Under the pieces are notes generated by a model that searched no databases, was not told the DNA's origin, and saw nothing but the letters and a program-made list of their open reading frames with translations. Positions 1-8,552 of a DNA stretch of 64,000 bases are shown one piece after another. Position numbers and translations under genes: made by a program. The first letter of the stretch is position 1. Each line of letters begins with the position of its first letter. The DNA is from Scatolibacter rhodanostii (GTDB lineage Bacteria; Bacillota; Clostridia; Oscillospirales; Acutalibacteraceae): assembly GCF_900197595.1 (NCBI RefSeq), contig NZ_FZLO01000007.1, positions 62,001 to 126,000 on the forward strand. The letters are read 5' to 3'.

Positions 1-413
1 CAGTTATGATTTTGCCCACGGTGATTAATATCAGTGAATCGGCTCTAAGAGCTGTTCCACAAGAGTTGAAAGCGGCTTCTTTGGCTGTAGGCGCTTCAAA
101 AATTCAGACCATTTTCAAGGTACAGATTCCAGCGGCAAAATCGGGGATTATTACAGCGATTGTGCTGGGAGTGGGTCGTGCTATTGGCGAAGCAATGGCA
201 ATCAGCTTAGTGACAGGCAGCTCGGTGAATTTTCCTCTTCCGTTCAATTCGGTTCGATTCTTAACCACAGCCATTGTCAGCGAAATGGGATATGCAGCTG
301 ACACGCATAGAGAAGTACTGTTCACCATTGGATTGGTACTCTTTGTATTCATCATGGTCATTAATATCTTGCTGACCAAATTACTGAAAAAAGGGAGTGG
401 AGTAGATGTCTGA
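1..413 (+). CDS. pstC: Phosphate ABC transporter permease PstC (3' part only)
   Basis: This is the C-terminal 136 or so residues of an inner-membrane permease of the high-affinity phosphate importer PstSCAB; the 5' part lies before the window. The ATG at position 6 is an internal methionine, because the open frame continues to the window edge. The cytoplasmic EAA loop that docks on the ATPase is visible near the start (EALRAVPQEL, then LAVGASKIQTIFKVQIP), followed by hydrophobic helices around the GRAIGEAMAISLVTGSS segment. The gene overlaps pstA by 8 bp, which indicates translational coupling. pstS would be expected upstream, outside the window. Confidence 0.93.
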   Translation, partial: VMILPTVINISESALRAVPQELKAASLAVGASKIQTIFKVQIPAAKSGIITAIVLGVGRAIGEAMAISLVTGSSVNFPLPFNSVRFLTTAIVSEMGYAADTHREVLFTIGLVLFVFIMVINILLTKLLKKGSGVDV

Positions 414-1368
414 TCAATCTTTGGCAATAGGAGGCCTTAAAGTGAGCACGACAGAAAATAACAGCATTATGAAGAAAAACAATAGAATGATTGATAAAGC
501 GGTCTATGTCCTCATCTATCTTTCTGCATCGGTATCTGTACTGTTGTTGATTGGTATTATTGGCTATGTTCTTGTCAAAGGCATTAGTGCGGTAACACCT
601 GAATTTGTCACCACCGTCACAAGTGCCGTGAAAGGCACAACGGGCATTGCGGGTAATATCGTCAACACCTTATATATTATTGTGATTACTTTGGTCTTGG
701 CCACCCCTATTGGAATCGGTTCAGCAATCTACTTAAACGAATACGCAAAGCCAGGGCGATTTGTCAGGTTGATTGAAATGACCACTGAAATTTTGGCGGG
801 TATTCCCTCAATTTTATACGGACTTTTTGGCATGGTGCTTTTTGGAATTACACTGGGAATGGGATACTCAATTTTGACTGGCTCATTAACACTTACTTTA
901 ATGATTTTGCCGCTGATTACCCGTAATACGCAAGAAGCACTGAAGACAGTACCACTCAATTATCGCAGTGCGGCACTGGGGCTAGGAACTACAAAATGGT
1001 ATATGATTCGCACTGTTTTGCTGCCCTCTGCTATGCCGGGGATTATCACTGGCGTTATTTTGGCAATCGGCAGAATTGTAGGAGAATCGGCAGCGCTCCT
1101 GTTTACCGCCGGAAGCGGGTATTTTTTGCCAAAGAACGGGCAATGGCTTTCAAAAGTTTTGGAATCAGGCGGAACGCTATCTGTGCAGCTTTATTTGAGT
1201 ATGTCAAAAGGTCAATATGACACCGCTTTTGGCATAGCCGTTATTCTAATTGCTATTGTTCTTATTATAAATCTAATCACGAAGCTTTTGACAAATCGTT
1301 TTAATGTCGCTCGTAGCGCCAATGTCGCTCGTAGCGCCAATGTCGCCCGTAGCGCCAAGAAAAAATAG
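406..1368 (+). CDS. pstA: Phosphate ABC transporter permease PstA
   Basis: Second permease of the PstSCAB phosphate importer, about 320 residues. The first membrane segment begins near residue 33, and the family signature is clear in the EAA-type loop ([18 protein letters not shown]) and in the [15 protein letters not shown] stretch. The start is ambiguous: ATG 406 has a GGGAG site 8 bp upstream, while GTG 442 follows a better AGGAGG (429-434) at 7 bp. The C-terminus is odd. After the normal end of the last helix (NRF) it carries three copies of NVARSA and then KKK, encoded by an 18-bp tandem repeat. pstB starts 55 bp downstream. Confidence 0.93.
   Translation: MSDQSLAIGGLKVSTTENNSIMKKNNRMIDKAVYVLIYLSASVSVLLLIGIIGYVLVKGISAVTPEFVTTVTSAVKGTTGIAGNIVNTLYIIVITLVLATPIGIGSAIYLNEYAKPGRFVRLIEMTTEILAGIPSILYGLFGMVLFGITLGMGYSILTGSLTLTLMILPLITRNTQEALKTVPLNYRSAALGLGTTKWYMIRTVLLPSAMPGIITGVILAIGRIVGESAALLFTAGSGYFLPKNGQWLSKVLESGGTLSVQLYLSMSKGQYDTAFGIAVILIAIVLIINLITKLLTNRFNVARSANVARSANVARSAKKK
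1303..1356 (+). repeat. Three tandem 18-bp repeats at the 3' end of pstA
   Basis: The unit aatgtcgctcgtagcgcc occurs three times in a row, and the third copy differs by one base (c for t). Each unit contains the inverted repeat CGCT-cgt-AGCG, so the transcript can form a small hairpin in each copy just before the pstA stop. Being a multiple of three, the repeat keeps the frame and adds NVARSA per unit to PstA. Confidence 0.95.
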
Positions 1369-1423
1369 AGATGAAAAGAAGAATGTAAAGACAAATAATC
1401 ACCTTTTTGAAAGGATAAAATAT

Positions 1424-2182
1424 ATGGTAAAGAATAAGATTGAAGTTAGGAATTTAAATCTACATTACAGTCAGAATCATGCACTGAAAGATATTAATGT
1501 GTTTTTACCTGAAAAAGAAATCAGCGCTTTTATTGGACCATCTGGTTGCGGAAAATCCACTTTTTTAAAAACGTTGAACCGCATGAATGACTTGGTAGAT
1601 GGTGTGCGTATTGATGGTGAGGTTTTGTTAGATGATGAAAATATTTATGATAACAGGGTAGACACTACGATTTTACGAAAAAAAATTGGCATGGTATTTC
1701 AGCAGCCCAATCCGTTCCCTATGAGCGTCTACGATAATGTTGCTTATGGACCTCGTACACATGGATTGAAAAATAAAGCGCAGTTAGATGAAATTGTAGA
1801 AAAAGCACTTCGTGATGCTGCTATTTGGGACGAAGTCAAAGACCGCTTGAAAAAGAGTGCACTCGGACTTTCGGGTGGACAGCAGCAAAGACTTTGTATG
1901 GCAAGAGCCTTGGCTATTCAGCCCGATGTTTTGCTGATGGATGAACCGACCAGCGCACTTGACCCAATCTCAACCTCTAAAATTGAAGATTTGGTTACGC
2001 AGCTAAAGAAAGATTATACCATTTTAATTGTAACCCACAATATGCAGCAGGCAGCACGTATTTCTGATAAGACGGCATTTTTTCTTTTGGGAGAGCTGGT
2101 TGAAATGGGAGAGACCGAAACGGTCTTCTCAATGCCGACAGACAAGAGAACCGAGGATTACATTACGGGGAGGTTTGGCTAA
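1424..2182 (+). CDS. pstB: Phosphate import ATP-binding protein PstB
   Basis: Cytoplasmic ATPase of the phosphate importer. From ATG 1424 (GAAAGGA 8 bp upstream) the product is 252 residues, the usual PstB length. The longer open frame from 1304 only reads through the pstA tail out of frame. Walker A is GPSGCGKST near residues 38-46, the signature LSGGQQQR and Walker [13 protein letters not shown] follow, and the switch His sits in [11 protein letters not shown]. The KTLNRMNDL segment after Walker A is typical of PstB. The stop codon overlaps the phoU start by one base (TAATG). Confidence 0.96.
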   Translation: MVKNKIEVRNLNLHYSQNHALKDINVFLPEKEISAFIGPSGCGKSTFLKTLNRMNDLVDGVRIDGEVLLDDENIYDNRVDTTILRKKIGMVFQQPNPFPMSVYDNVAYGPRTHGLKNKAQLDEIVEKALRDAAIWDEVKDRLKKSALGLSGGQQQRLCMARALAIQPDVLLMDEPTSALDPISTSKIEDLVTQLKKDYTILIVTHNMQQAARISDKTAFFLLGELVEMGETETVFSMPTDKRTEDYITGRFG

Positions 2183-2865
2183 TGAGAACCAGATTTAATC
2201 AACAGTTGGAATTGATACACACGGAGCTGATTCAAATGGGTTCATTGTGTGAAGAATCCATTGCGCTAGCGATACAGGGACTTTTAAAATATGACAGCAG
2301 TTTTTCGGGAACAATAGAACCAGAGGTTGTCAAAAATAAAACAGCCTTTATGGGAAAAGTTGCAGAAATTGAAATCGAAATTAATCAAAAAGAGCGGGAC
2401 ATTGAAGCGCAATGCATGAAGATGATTTTACAGCAACAGCCCGTAGCAAGTGATTTGCGCATGATTTCAGCCACACTAAAAATGATTATTGATATGGAAC
2501 GTATTGGTGACCAAGCAACAGACATTGCAGAAATTTCACAGTTTGTGGCAGAAGACAGCGTGATGAGTAAGGTGCATATCAAAGATATGGCAACAGAAGT
2601 CATTCACATGGTCACGAGCAGCATTGATTCATTTGTCAAAAAAGATTTAGTACTGGCGAGAGAAGTTATCGCACAAGATGACGTGGTAGACGGTTATTTT
2701 GACATCGTCAAAAAGGATTTGACTAAGTTTATCAGAACCGACATAGAAAACGGTGAAAAAGCAATTGATTTGATTATGATTGCAAAATACTTAGAGAGAA
2801 TTGGGGATCATGCTGTTAACATTTGTGAGCGTGTAATTTATTCCATCACAGGTCAGCAAGAGTAG
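2182..2865 (+). CDS. phoU: Phosphate transport system regulator PhoU
   Basis: PhoU is the cytoplasmic negative regulator that links the Pst transporter to the Pho two-component system and limits phosphate uptake. The 227-residue protein shows the two tandem three-helix PhoU repeats, each with the metal-binding signature E-R-x-G-D: ERIGDQATDIAE in the first half and ERIGDHAVNICE in the second. It is translationally coupled to pstB by a one-base overlap and lies 34 bp before the response regulator gene, so it belongs to the same operon. Confidence 0.96.
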   Translation: MRTRFNQQLELIHTELIQMGSLCEESIALAIQGLLKYDSSFSGTIEPEVVKNKTAFMGKVAEIEIEINQKERDIEAQCMKMILQQQPVASDLRMISATLKMIIDMERIGDQATDIAEISQFVAEDSVMSKVHIKDMATEVIHMVTSSIDSFVKKDLVLAREVIAQDDVVDGYFDIVKKDLTKFIRTDIENGEKAIDLIMIAKYLERIGDHAVNICERVIYSITGQQE

Positions 2866-2899
2866 AAATGAGTAGTATTGGCGAATTATGGAGGGTACA

Positions 2900-3574
2900 A
2901 TGGGCCTAATTTATTTATTGGAAGACGAGGAAAGTATCAGGGAATTTGTGCTTTATGCACTGAGGAATTCAGGCATGGAGGCAGAGGGATTTGCGCTGCC
3001 TTCTCAGTTTTGGGGGGCTATGGCACAGCAGCAGCCAAGCTTGATATTGCTTGATATTATGCTTCCGGAAGAGGATGGGCTTGCCGTGCTGAAAAAAATA
3101 AGAGCCAAACAAGAAAGCAAAAGTCTGCCTGTCATTTTACTGACGGCCAAGGGAACAGAATATGACAAAATTATTGGGTTAGATAGTGGAGCAGATGATT
3201 ACGTTGTCAAACCATTTAGTGTGATGGAGTTAATTTCTAGGATGAAAGCTTTGCTGCGACGGACAGGAAAAGAAGAGCATAAAGAATATCGTATTCAAGA
3301 TCTTTATGTGTGTCCATCCAAGCATTTGGTGACGGTAAAGGGCGAGATGGTTTCCCTGACATTAAAAGAATTTGACTTGCTCTGCATTTTACTGGAAAAC
3401 ATGACCTCTGTACTGACAAGAGATAAAATTTTTAGTGAAATTTGGGGCTATGGTTTTGACGGAGAAAATCGCACGTTAGATGTACACGTGCGCACACTGC
3501 GGCAAAAACTGGGTGATTGCGGAAAACTAATTGAGACCGTGCGAGGAGTGGGATATAAACTTTCTGAAGCATAA
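2900..3574 (+). CDS. PhoB/PhoP-type OmpR-family response regulator
   Basis: DNA-binding response regulator of 224 residues. The receiver domain has acidic residues EDE near residues 8-10, phospho-acceptor Asp at about residue 52 (LLDIMLPEEDG) and conserved Lys at about 104 (YVVKPF). The C-terminal half is a winged helix with LTLKEFDLLCILLEN and ENRTLDVHVRTLRQKLG. I prefer ATG 2900 to ATG 2888, because GGAGG (2890-2894) lies just before it and overlaps the earlier codon. Position after phoU suggests it controls the phosphate regulon. No PhoR-type kinase follows; a terminator comes next, so the kinase must be upstream of the window or elsewhere. Confidence 0.88.
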   Translation: MGLIYLLEDEESIREFVLYALRNSGMEAEGFALPSQFWGAMAQQQPSLILLDIMLPEEDGLAVLKKIRAKQESKSLPVILLTAKGTEYDKIIGLDSGADDYVVKPFSVMELISRMKALLRRTGKEEHKEYRIQDLYVCPSKHLVTVKGEMVSLTLKEFDLLCILLENMTSVLTRDKIFSEIWGYGFDGENRTLDVHVRTLRQKLGDCGKLIETVRGVGYKLSEA

Positions 3575-3602
3575 ATTGATAAATAGAATAACAGCAATAT
3601 AG

Positions 3603-3655
3603 ACCTCGAAACATAACAGTAGGCAATACTGTTTGACTTTTCGAGGTATTTTTAT
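3603..3655 (+). terminator. Intrinsic terminator of the pst-phoU-regulator operon
   Basis: The arms acctcgaaa (3603-3611) and tttcgaggt (3639-3647) pair perfectly, with a nested acagta/tactgt inner stem, and are followed by a T-rich run. It closes the operon 30 bp after the response regulator stop. Confidence 0.85.
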
Positions 3656-3805
3656 TAGAATAACTTATTATTATTTCTATGTTGTAATTATTTTAGTTGC
3701 ATTCTTGTTATGATTAATTCCAAGAAAATGAGATAAATAGCCAGTAAGTGGTCATGATAAGAAAAAACAATTCATTCAAAATGCTTTTGCAAGAAAGGGA
3801 GCTTC

Positions 3806-4963
3806 ATGGCAGTTATCGTAAAAAAGCTATATAACAGCGGAAAATTTTTATATGACATGAAATTGGTGGCGGGAGAAAAAGGGGTCAGCAATCTGGTGCA
3901 GTGGGTTCACATTGTAGAAGATGCCGACGTTATTTCTTTCTTGCACGGCAATGAGTTGGTGTTTACTGCTGGCATTATGGGGCAAAATTCCGAATGGCTT
4001 TTAAAATTTACACAGAGCTTACATCAGGCACACGCCAGTGCATTTGTGGTGAATATTGGCCCGCATACCCATGAAGTTCCTAAAGAAGTGCTAAACTATT
4101 GCAACGAAGTGAATTTGCCGCTTTTTACAATTCCGTGGAAAACCAGAATGGTTGATATGACACGCGACTTTTGTTCTCAGATTATGAAAGAAGAACAGGC
4201 TGTGCAAACGATGGCAACAACACTCAAAAACATTATTTTCAATGTGGGCGACCGCGAGAGTCAAATTGCACAAATGGAGCGCTATGGCTATTTAAGAGAT
4301 GATCAATACTGTTTTGTGGGGGTTCGCATAGAGAGTTTGGAATCGGCAGATGATAACCAAGAAAAGGCAATTCGAATGATGGGAGAGAAAATTGCAAAAT
4401 CCCGTCATGAAACTTTTGTGTCGTTTCTCTATCAAGAGCAAGTTGTATTTGTGCTGACCAATCATGAACCAACAGACATTGAATGGTTTATCTCGGAATT
4501 TGCAAAGGCGGTGCAAAATAAATTTCCGTCTTTACGATATTCTATAGGAATTAGCCCTAGTCAAATAGGAATTGGCAAGCAGAATGGGAACTTTGAAAAA
4601 ATGTTGTCTGCTGTTGATACTGCTTATCGAAGAAAAGAGACCTTTCTTTATTATGAAGATTTGGGAATCTACAAACTTTTTTATGCAATTAAAGATAAGA
4701 GCGTTTTGCGCAGTTTTTATCAAGAAACAATTGGAAAGCTCGTGCAGTTCGATTTGGAGAATGATACCAACTTAATAGAACTGTTACAGGTGTATTTCAA
4801 AAACAATACGAATTTAAATGAGGTTTCTAAGGAACTGTATATTCATCGAAATACAGTGACGAATCAACTGAAAAAGATAGCCGCTATAACGGGGCAAAAT
4901 CCATTTGAGGTGGATGGAAAAACCATGCTTTCTATCGGTTTATATTTAAAAGAGATGATTTAA
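3806..4963 (+). CDS. PucR-family transcriptional regulator
   Basis: Regulator of 385 residues. The N-terminal part matches the PucR/purine-catabolism sensing domain (GVSNLVQWVHIVEDADVISF, then ELVFTAGI), with a GGDEF-like linker region in the middle. The C-terminal PucR-type helix-turn-helix is seen in NLNEVSKELYIHRNTVTNQL. Start ATG 3806 follows AAAGGGAG. PucR proteins often activate nucleobase catabolism and bind a catabolite as effector. It sits directly upstream of, and in the same direction as, the pyrimidine degradation genes, so it is very likely their regulator; the palindrome at 4974-4987 is a candidate binding site. Confidence 0.85.
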   Translation: MAVIVKKLYNSGKFLYDMKLVAGEKGVSNLVQWVHIVEDADVISFLHGNELVFTAGIMGQNSEWLLKFTQSLHQAHASAFVVNIGPHTHEVPKEVLNYCNEVNLPLFTIPWKTRMVDMTRDFCSQIMKEEQAVQTMATTLKNIIFNVGDRESQIAQMERYGYLRDDQYCFVGVRIESLESADDNQEKAIRMMGEKIAKSRHETFVSFLYQEQVVFVLTNHEPTDIEWFISEFAKAVQNKFPSLRYSIGISPSQIGIGKQNGNFEKMLSAVDTAYRRKETFLYYEDLGIYKLFYAIKDKSVLRSFYQETIGKLVQFDLENDTNLIELLQVYFKNNTNLNEVSKELYIHRNTVTNQLKKIAAITGQNPFEVDGKTMLSIGLYLKEMI

Positions 4964-4973
4964 AAAACGATAT

Positions 4974-4987
4974 TGTGCAAATGCACA
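4974..4987. promoter_or_regulatory. Palindrome TGTGCA-aa-TGCACA, candidate PucR operator
   Basis: A perfect inverted repeat with 6-bp arms lies 22 bp upstream of the -35 box of the promoter for the aminotransferase gene. That is the right place for an activator. The sequence is seen directly; assignment to the neighbouring PucR protein is inference. A half-copy (TGTGCAAAT) also occurs at about 16018, upstream of the ThuA-like gene. Confidence 0.45.
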
Positions 4988-5009
4988 TGAAAGATTGGCT
5001 ATATGACAC

Positions 5010-5038
5010 TTGCATTTTAAAGAAGAATCACATATACT
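5010..5038 (+). promoter_or_regulatory. Sigma-A-type promoter of the pyrimidine degradation operon
   Basis: TTGCAT (5010-5015), a 17-bp spacer, then TATACT (5033-5038), 82 bp before the aminotransferase start. Confidence 0.6.
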
Positions 5039-5120
5039 AGAGCACATAGAAAAATAACGGTTAAAACAAAGCAATGGCGCTTGTGTGCTGTTGCTTTTCG
5101 CTATTTTGGGAGTGTGAATA

Positions 5121-6449
5121 ATGATGACAGGTGAAAACATAAAAAGAATTTCTAAGACATACAACTTGCAATCTTGGAGTGCGCAGGCAGCAACCAACCC
5201 GCTTCCTGTTCAAAAAGGAGAAGGCATTTATTTCTGGGATTTTGATGACAATCGCTATACCGATATGTCCTCACAGCTTGTGAATATGAATTTAGGATTT
5301 GCCAACCGTGAAATTGTGGAGGCCATCAAAAAACAGGCAGATGAATATTGTTTTATAGCACCGTCTTATGCGGCAGAACCCAGAGCACTGCTTGCAGAAA
5401 AAATTGTCAGCTTAATGCCTGATACGATGGGAAAAGTTTTTTTCACCAATGCGGGTGCTGATGCGAATGAGAACGCAGTTAAGATGGCTCGTATGTTTAC
5501 AGGTCGCAAAAAGGTGTTTAGCCGTTACAGAAGTTATCATGGCTCTTCTTTTGGAGCAGGCAATTTGACAGGGGAGCCAAGACGTTATCCGCTTGAGCCA
5601 GGTGTGCCGGGGTTTGTCAAGTTCTTTGACCCCTACCTTTACCGTGAAGCGGTTCAGTTTGAATCAGAAGAAGCAGCCTCTGCTTTTTATCTTGCCAAAT
5701 TAGAAGAACAGATTCAATATGAAAACCCGAATGACATCGCCGCTATTGTTTTAGAAACAATTACCGGATCTAACGGTGTACTGATTCCCCCTAAAGGATA
5801 TTTACCCGGAGTGCGAGCACTATGTGATCAATACGGCATACTTCTAATTTGTGACGAAGTCATGACAGGCTGGTGTCGTACCGGCAAAATGTTTGCTTTC
5901 GAGCATTTTGATATTAAGCCTGATATGGTGACCTTTGCAAAAGGTGTTACCTGTGGCTATGTCCCTCTTGGCGGCGTGGCAGTATCAAAAGAAATTGCCG
6001 GTTACTTTGATGATCACGTTCTCTCTTGTGGGCTTACTTACAGCGGTCACCCCTTAGCTTGTGCAGCTGGAAACGCTTGTATCAAGTATTATGAGGAGAA
6101 TAACATTTTAGAACATGTCAACAAAGTTGGCAAAGTGCTGGGTGACACGCTTGAAAAACTCAAAGAAACACATGCGTGTGTGGGTGATGTTCGCTATATT
6201 GGACTTTTCTCAGCTGTGGAGCTGGTTCGTGACAAAGGAACTAAAGAACCGCTTGTGCCGTACGGCAAGGACACAGAAGGCTTAATGAAGAAAATCAACG
6301 GAAAGCTGATTGCCAAGGGCTTTATGACTTACACACATGAAAATATGATTTTGGTGGCACCGCCGCTTATCATCACAGAAGCACAATTAAAAGAAGAACT
6401 TGAAAAATTAAATGAAGTTCTGTATGATGTAGACCAGATGATTCTATAA
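5121..6449 (+). CDS. Class III aminotransferase, probable beta-alanine aminotransferase
   Basis: PLP-dependent class III (omega) aminotransferase, 442 residues, full length. The PLP-binding Asp lies in CDEVMTGWCRTG (about residue 245) and the Schiff-base Lys is about K274 in TFAKGVTCGY. By sequence alone it could act on taurine, beta-alanine or other omega-amines. The neighbours make beta-alanine the best substrate: the last classical step of reductive pyrimidine breakdown yields beta-alanine, and the next gene is a dehydrogenase suited to the malonate semialdehyde product. This matches the extended reductive pathway described in Firmicutes (PydD/PydE type). ATG 5121 and ATG 5124 are both possible starts behind GGGAG. 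Confidence 0.82.
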   Translation: MMTGENIKRISKTYNLQSWSAQAATNPLPVQKGEGIYFWDFDDNRYTDMSSQLVNMNLGFANREIVEAIKKQADEYCFIAPSYAAEPRALLAEKIVSLMPDTMGKVFFTNAGADANENAVKMARMFTGRKKVFSRYRSYHGSSFGAGNLTGEPRRYPLEPGVPGFVKFFDPYLYREAVQFESEEAASAFYLAKLEEQIQYENPNDIAAIVLETITGSNGVLIPPKGYLPGVRALCDQYGILLICDEVMTGWCRTGKMFAFEHFDIKPDMVTFAKGVTCGYVPLGGVAVSKEIAGYFDDHVLSCGLTYSGHPLACAAGNACIKYYEENNILEHVNKVGKVLGDTLEKLKETHACVGDVRYIGLFSAVELVRDKGTKEPLVPYGKDTEGLMKKINGKLIAKGFMTYTHENMILVAPPLIITEAQLKEELEKLNEVLYDVDQMIL

Positions 6450-6463
6450 ACAGGAGGCCAAAA

Positions 6464-7618
6464 ATGACTTATTCGTTTACAATGCCTGTACGAACACTGG
6501 TGGGTGAAGGGGCAATTTTTTCTGCCAAAGATTCAATAGAAGAGATGGGTAAAAAAGCTTTTATTGTGACCGGTAAACACGTTGGTGCTTCAGGAGCTGT
6601 TTCACAGCTGAAAGAAGCCTTGTCCAATTGGGGAATTGAATCGTGTGTATTTGACGAAATCACAGGAGAGCCAACAAATGTGATGATTGAAGAAGGTGTA
6701 TCGGCTTATAGACAGTCGGCCAGCGATTTTATTATTGGAATCGGCGGCGGCAGCCCGTTAGACAGTGCCAAAGCAATTGCCGCCATGTCGGTGTTACCCG
6801 GAGCAATCGCGGATTATGTAGGCAAAGAGATACAGGGTGATTTTCCGCCGATGGTGCTGATTCCTACCACAGCAGGTACGGGTTCTGAATCTACAAAATT
6901 TTCTGTCATTACCGATTTAAAGACGCAAGTAAAGATGTTGCTAAGAGGCGATGATATGTTGCCAAAGCTAGCAATCATTGACCCGCTTTATGCGCTGACA
7001 GCACCTAAGAGTGTTATTGCCGCAACGGGTATGGATGCCCTTACCCACGCAGTAGAAGCGTATACATCAAAGAAAGCCAGTACATTAACCGACTTATGGG
7101 CTTTGGATGCGATTAAAAGAATTTTCACCTTTTTACCGATTTCTTATAAACAGACTGAAGATAAAACAGCCAGAGAAGAAATGGCCGTGGCGGCTTATGA
7201 AGCCGGTATTTGTATCAACAATTCATCGGTTACTTTGGTACATGGCATGAGCAGGCCGATTGGTGCTCTGTTTCATGTTCCGCACGGTATTTCAAATGCC
7301 ATGCTTATTAAAGAATGTCTTTCATATGCCGTAGATGGCTGCCCAGAGCGTTTTGCGACAATGGCGAAAACAATTGGCGTTGCCAAAGAGTCTGACAGCA
7401 CAGAAACTGCCATCAATGCATTTTTTACCGCACTGGGAGAATTAATGAAACTGTTAGAAATTCCGACGTTAGCTGAATATGGCATAGATGAAGGTGAATT
7501 TATGCAGGCAGCTGAGAAAATGGCGCAGGACGCCGTGAAAAGCGGAAGCCCAGGCAACACTAGGAAAGAAATTCAAGTAGAAGATATACTTATTATTTAC
7601 AAAAAATTGTGGCAGTAA
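6464..7618 (+). CDS. Iron-containing alcohol dehydrogenase, probable malonate semialdehyde reductase
   Basis: Group III (iron-dependent) alcohol dehydrogenase, 384 residues, AGGAGG 7 bp before ATG 6464. The nucleotide-binding motif is GGGSPLDSAKA (about residues 94-104). The metal ligands of the family are all present: D191 and H195 in GMDALTHAVEAY, H260 in LVHGMSRP and H274 in HVPHG. It follows the aminotransferase by 14 bp. In this context it most plausibly reduces malonate semialdehyde to 3-hydroxypropionate, which would regenerate NAD(P)+ and give a non-nitrogenous product to excrete. Substrate is inferred from the cluster, not from the protein sequence. Confidence 0.82.
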   Translation: MTYSFTMPVRTLVGEGAIFSAKDSIEEMGKKAFIVTGKHVGASGAVSQLKEALSNWGIESCVFDEITGEPTNVMIEEGVSAYRQSASDFIIGIGGGSPLDSAKAIAAMSVLPGAIADYVGKEIQGDFPPMVLIPTTAGTGSESTKFSVITDLKTQVKMLLRGDDMLPKLAIIDPLYALTAPKSVIAATGMDALTHAVEAYTSKKASTLTDLWALDAIKRIFTFLPISYKQTEDKTAREEMAVAAYEAGICINNSSVTLVHGMSRPIGALFHVPHGISNAMLIKECLSYAVDGCPERFATMAKTIGVAKESDSTETAINAFFTALGELMKLLEIPTLAEYGIDEGEFMQAAEKMAQDAVKSGSPGNTRKEIQVEDILIIYKKLWQ

Positions 7619-7665
7619 GATAAGGCAAAAATCATTACGAATTAAATAGTACAGCTCTTACAATG

Positions 7666-7700
7666 GCGTGAGGTTATCTTAATAACCTTGCGCTTTTTTT
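7666..7700 (+). terminator. Hairpin with T-run between dehydrogenase and importer genes
   Basis: gcgtgaggttat (7666-7677) pairs, with one mismatch and one wobble, with ataaccttgcgc (7682-7693), followed by seven T. It lies directly before the RBS of the ABC ATPase, so it probably lowers or conditions read-through from the enzyme genes into the importer genes. Confidence 0.65.
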
Positions 7701-7716
7701 ATTTGGAGGTATTCAC

Positions 7717-8550
7717 ATGTTTGGAAGAAAAACGGCGGTTGAACCGCGCATGACTTGGGAAAAAAATAATGAAGCTGCTGTTGGGGCAGAAATCAAAGTA
7801 GAGAACGTTTCCATTTCATTCCCCAATACGGCAAACGGAGAAATTATTGAAGCACTTAGAAATGTCGATTTAACCATAGAACGTGGGCAGTTTATTTCAC
7901 TAGTGGGTCCCTCTGGTTGTGGCAAGACAACACTACTGCGTGCCATTGCTGATTTGCAGCAGCCAACGTCAGGAGAGATTTCTGTGAGAGGGCAAAATCC
8001 ACGGGATGTAAGATTGCAAAAAAAATACGGCATTGTGTTTCAAAGCCCCGTGCTGTATGACTGGCGCTCAGTCAGACGCAATGTCTGTATGCCAATGGAA
8101 TTGATGGGATTGCCCAAGAAGCACAGAACCAAAATGGTAACAGAAATGTTGGATTTGGTCGGCTTGCTCGATTTTGGTTCCAAATACCCCAAAGAACTCA
8201 GTGGCGGTATGCAGCAGAGAGTGGGAATTGCCAGAGCACTTGCGATTCGCCCTGAGATTCTTCTGATGGATGAGCCATTTTCCGCTTTAGATGAATTCAC
8301 CAAAGAAAAACTAAATGAAGATCTCTTGGAGATTTGGTCAAAGACAAAAACCACCATTGTTTTTGTAACGCATAACATTTCAGAGGCTGTATTTCTATCA
8401 GATAAAGTGGTGGTACTCTCTCCGCATCCGGGCCGTGTATCAGCTGTGGTTGACATTGACTTACCTCGTCCCCGTACACTCGACATTAAAAATGAAGCCG
8501 AATTCGGCGCTTTAGTGGCAAAGGTGAGAAGCAGTTTCGAGGGGGTGTAA
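7717..8550 (+). CDS. ABC importer ATPase (TauB/SsuB/ThiZ-like)
   Basis: ATP-binding subunit of a nitrate/sulfonate/pyrimidine-type importer, 277 residues, GGAGGT 6 bp before ATG 7717. Walker A is GPSGCGKTT (about residues 64-72), the signature is LSGGMQQR, Walker B is ILLMDEPFSALD and the H-loop is FVTHNISEAV. The DEPFSALDEFTK sequence and EAVFLSDKVVVLSPHPGR are typical of the TauB/SsuB/ThiZ group. About 25 N-terminal residues precede the normal domain start. It heads a four-gene importer set (ATPase, two permeases, binding protein) inside the pyrimidine degradation locus, so a pyrimidine base or a degradation intermediate is the likely cargo. Confidence 0.88.
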   Translation: MFGRKTAVEPRMTWEKNNEAAVGAEIKVENVSISFPNTANGEIIEALRNVDLTIERGQFISLVGPSGCGKTTLLRAIADLQQPTSGEISVRGQNPRDVRLQKKYGIVFQSPVLYDWRSVRRNVCMPMELMGLPKKHRTKMVTEMLDLVGLLDFGSKYPKELSGGMQQRVGIARALAIRPEILLMDEPFSALDEFTKEKLNEDLLEIWSKTKTTIVFVTHNISEAVFLSDKVVVLSPHPGRVSAVVDIDLPRPRTLDIKNEAEFGALVAKVRSSFEGV

Positions 8551-8552
8551 GC

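Noticed and set aside
1304-1423. Longer start for pstB inside the pstA repeat
   Set aside because: It overlaps the pstA tail out of frame, has repeat-derived codons and would give an atypical N-terminus; ATG 1424 has a ribosome site and gives the normal length.
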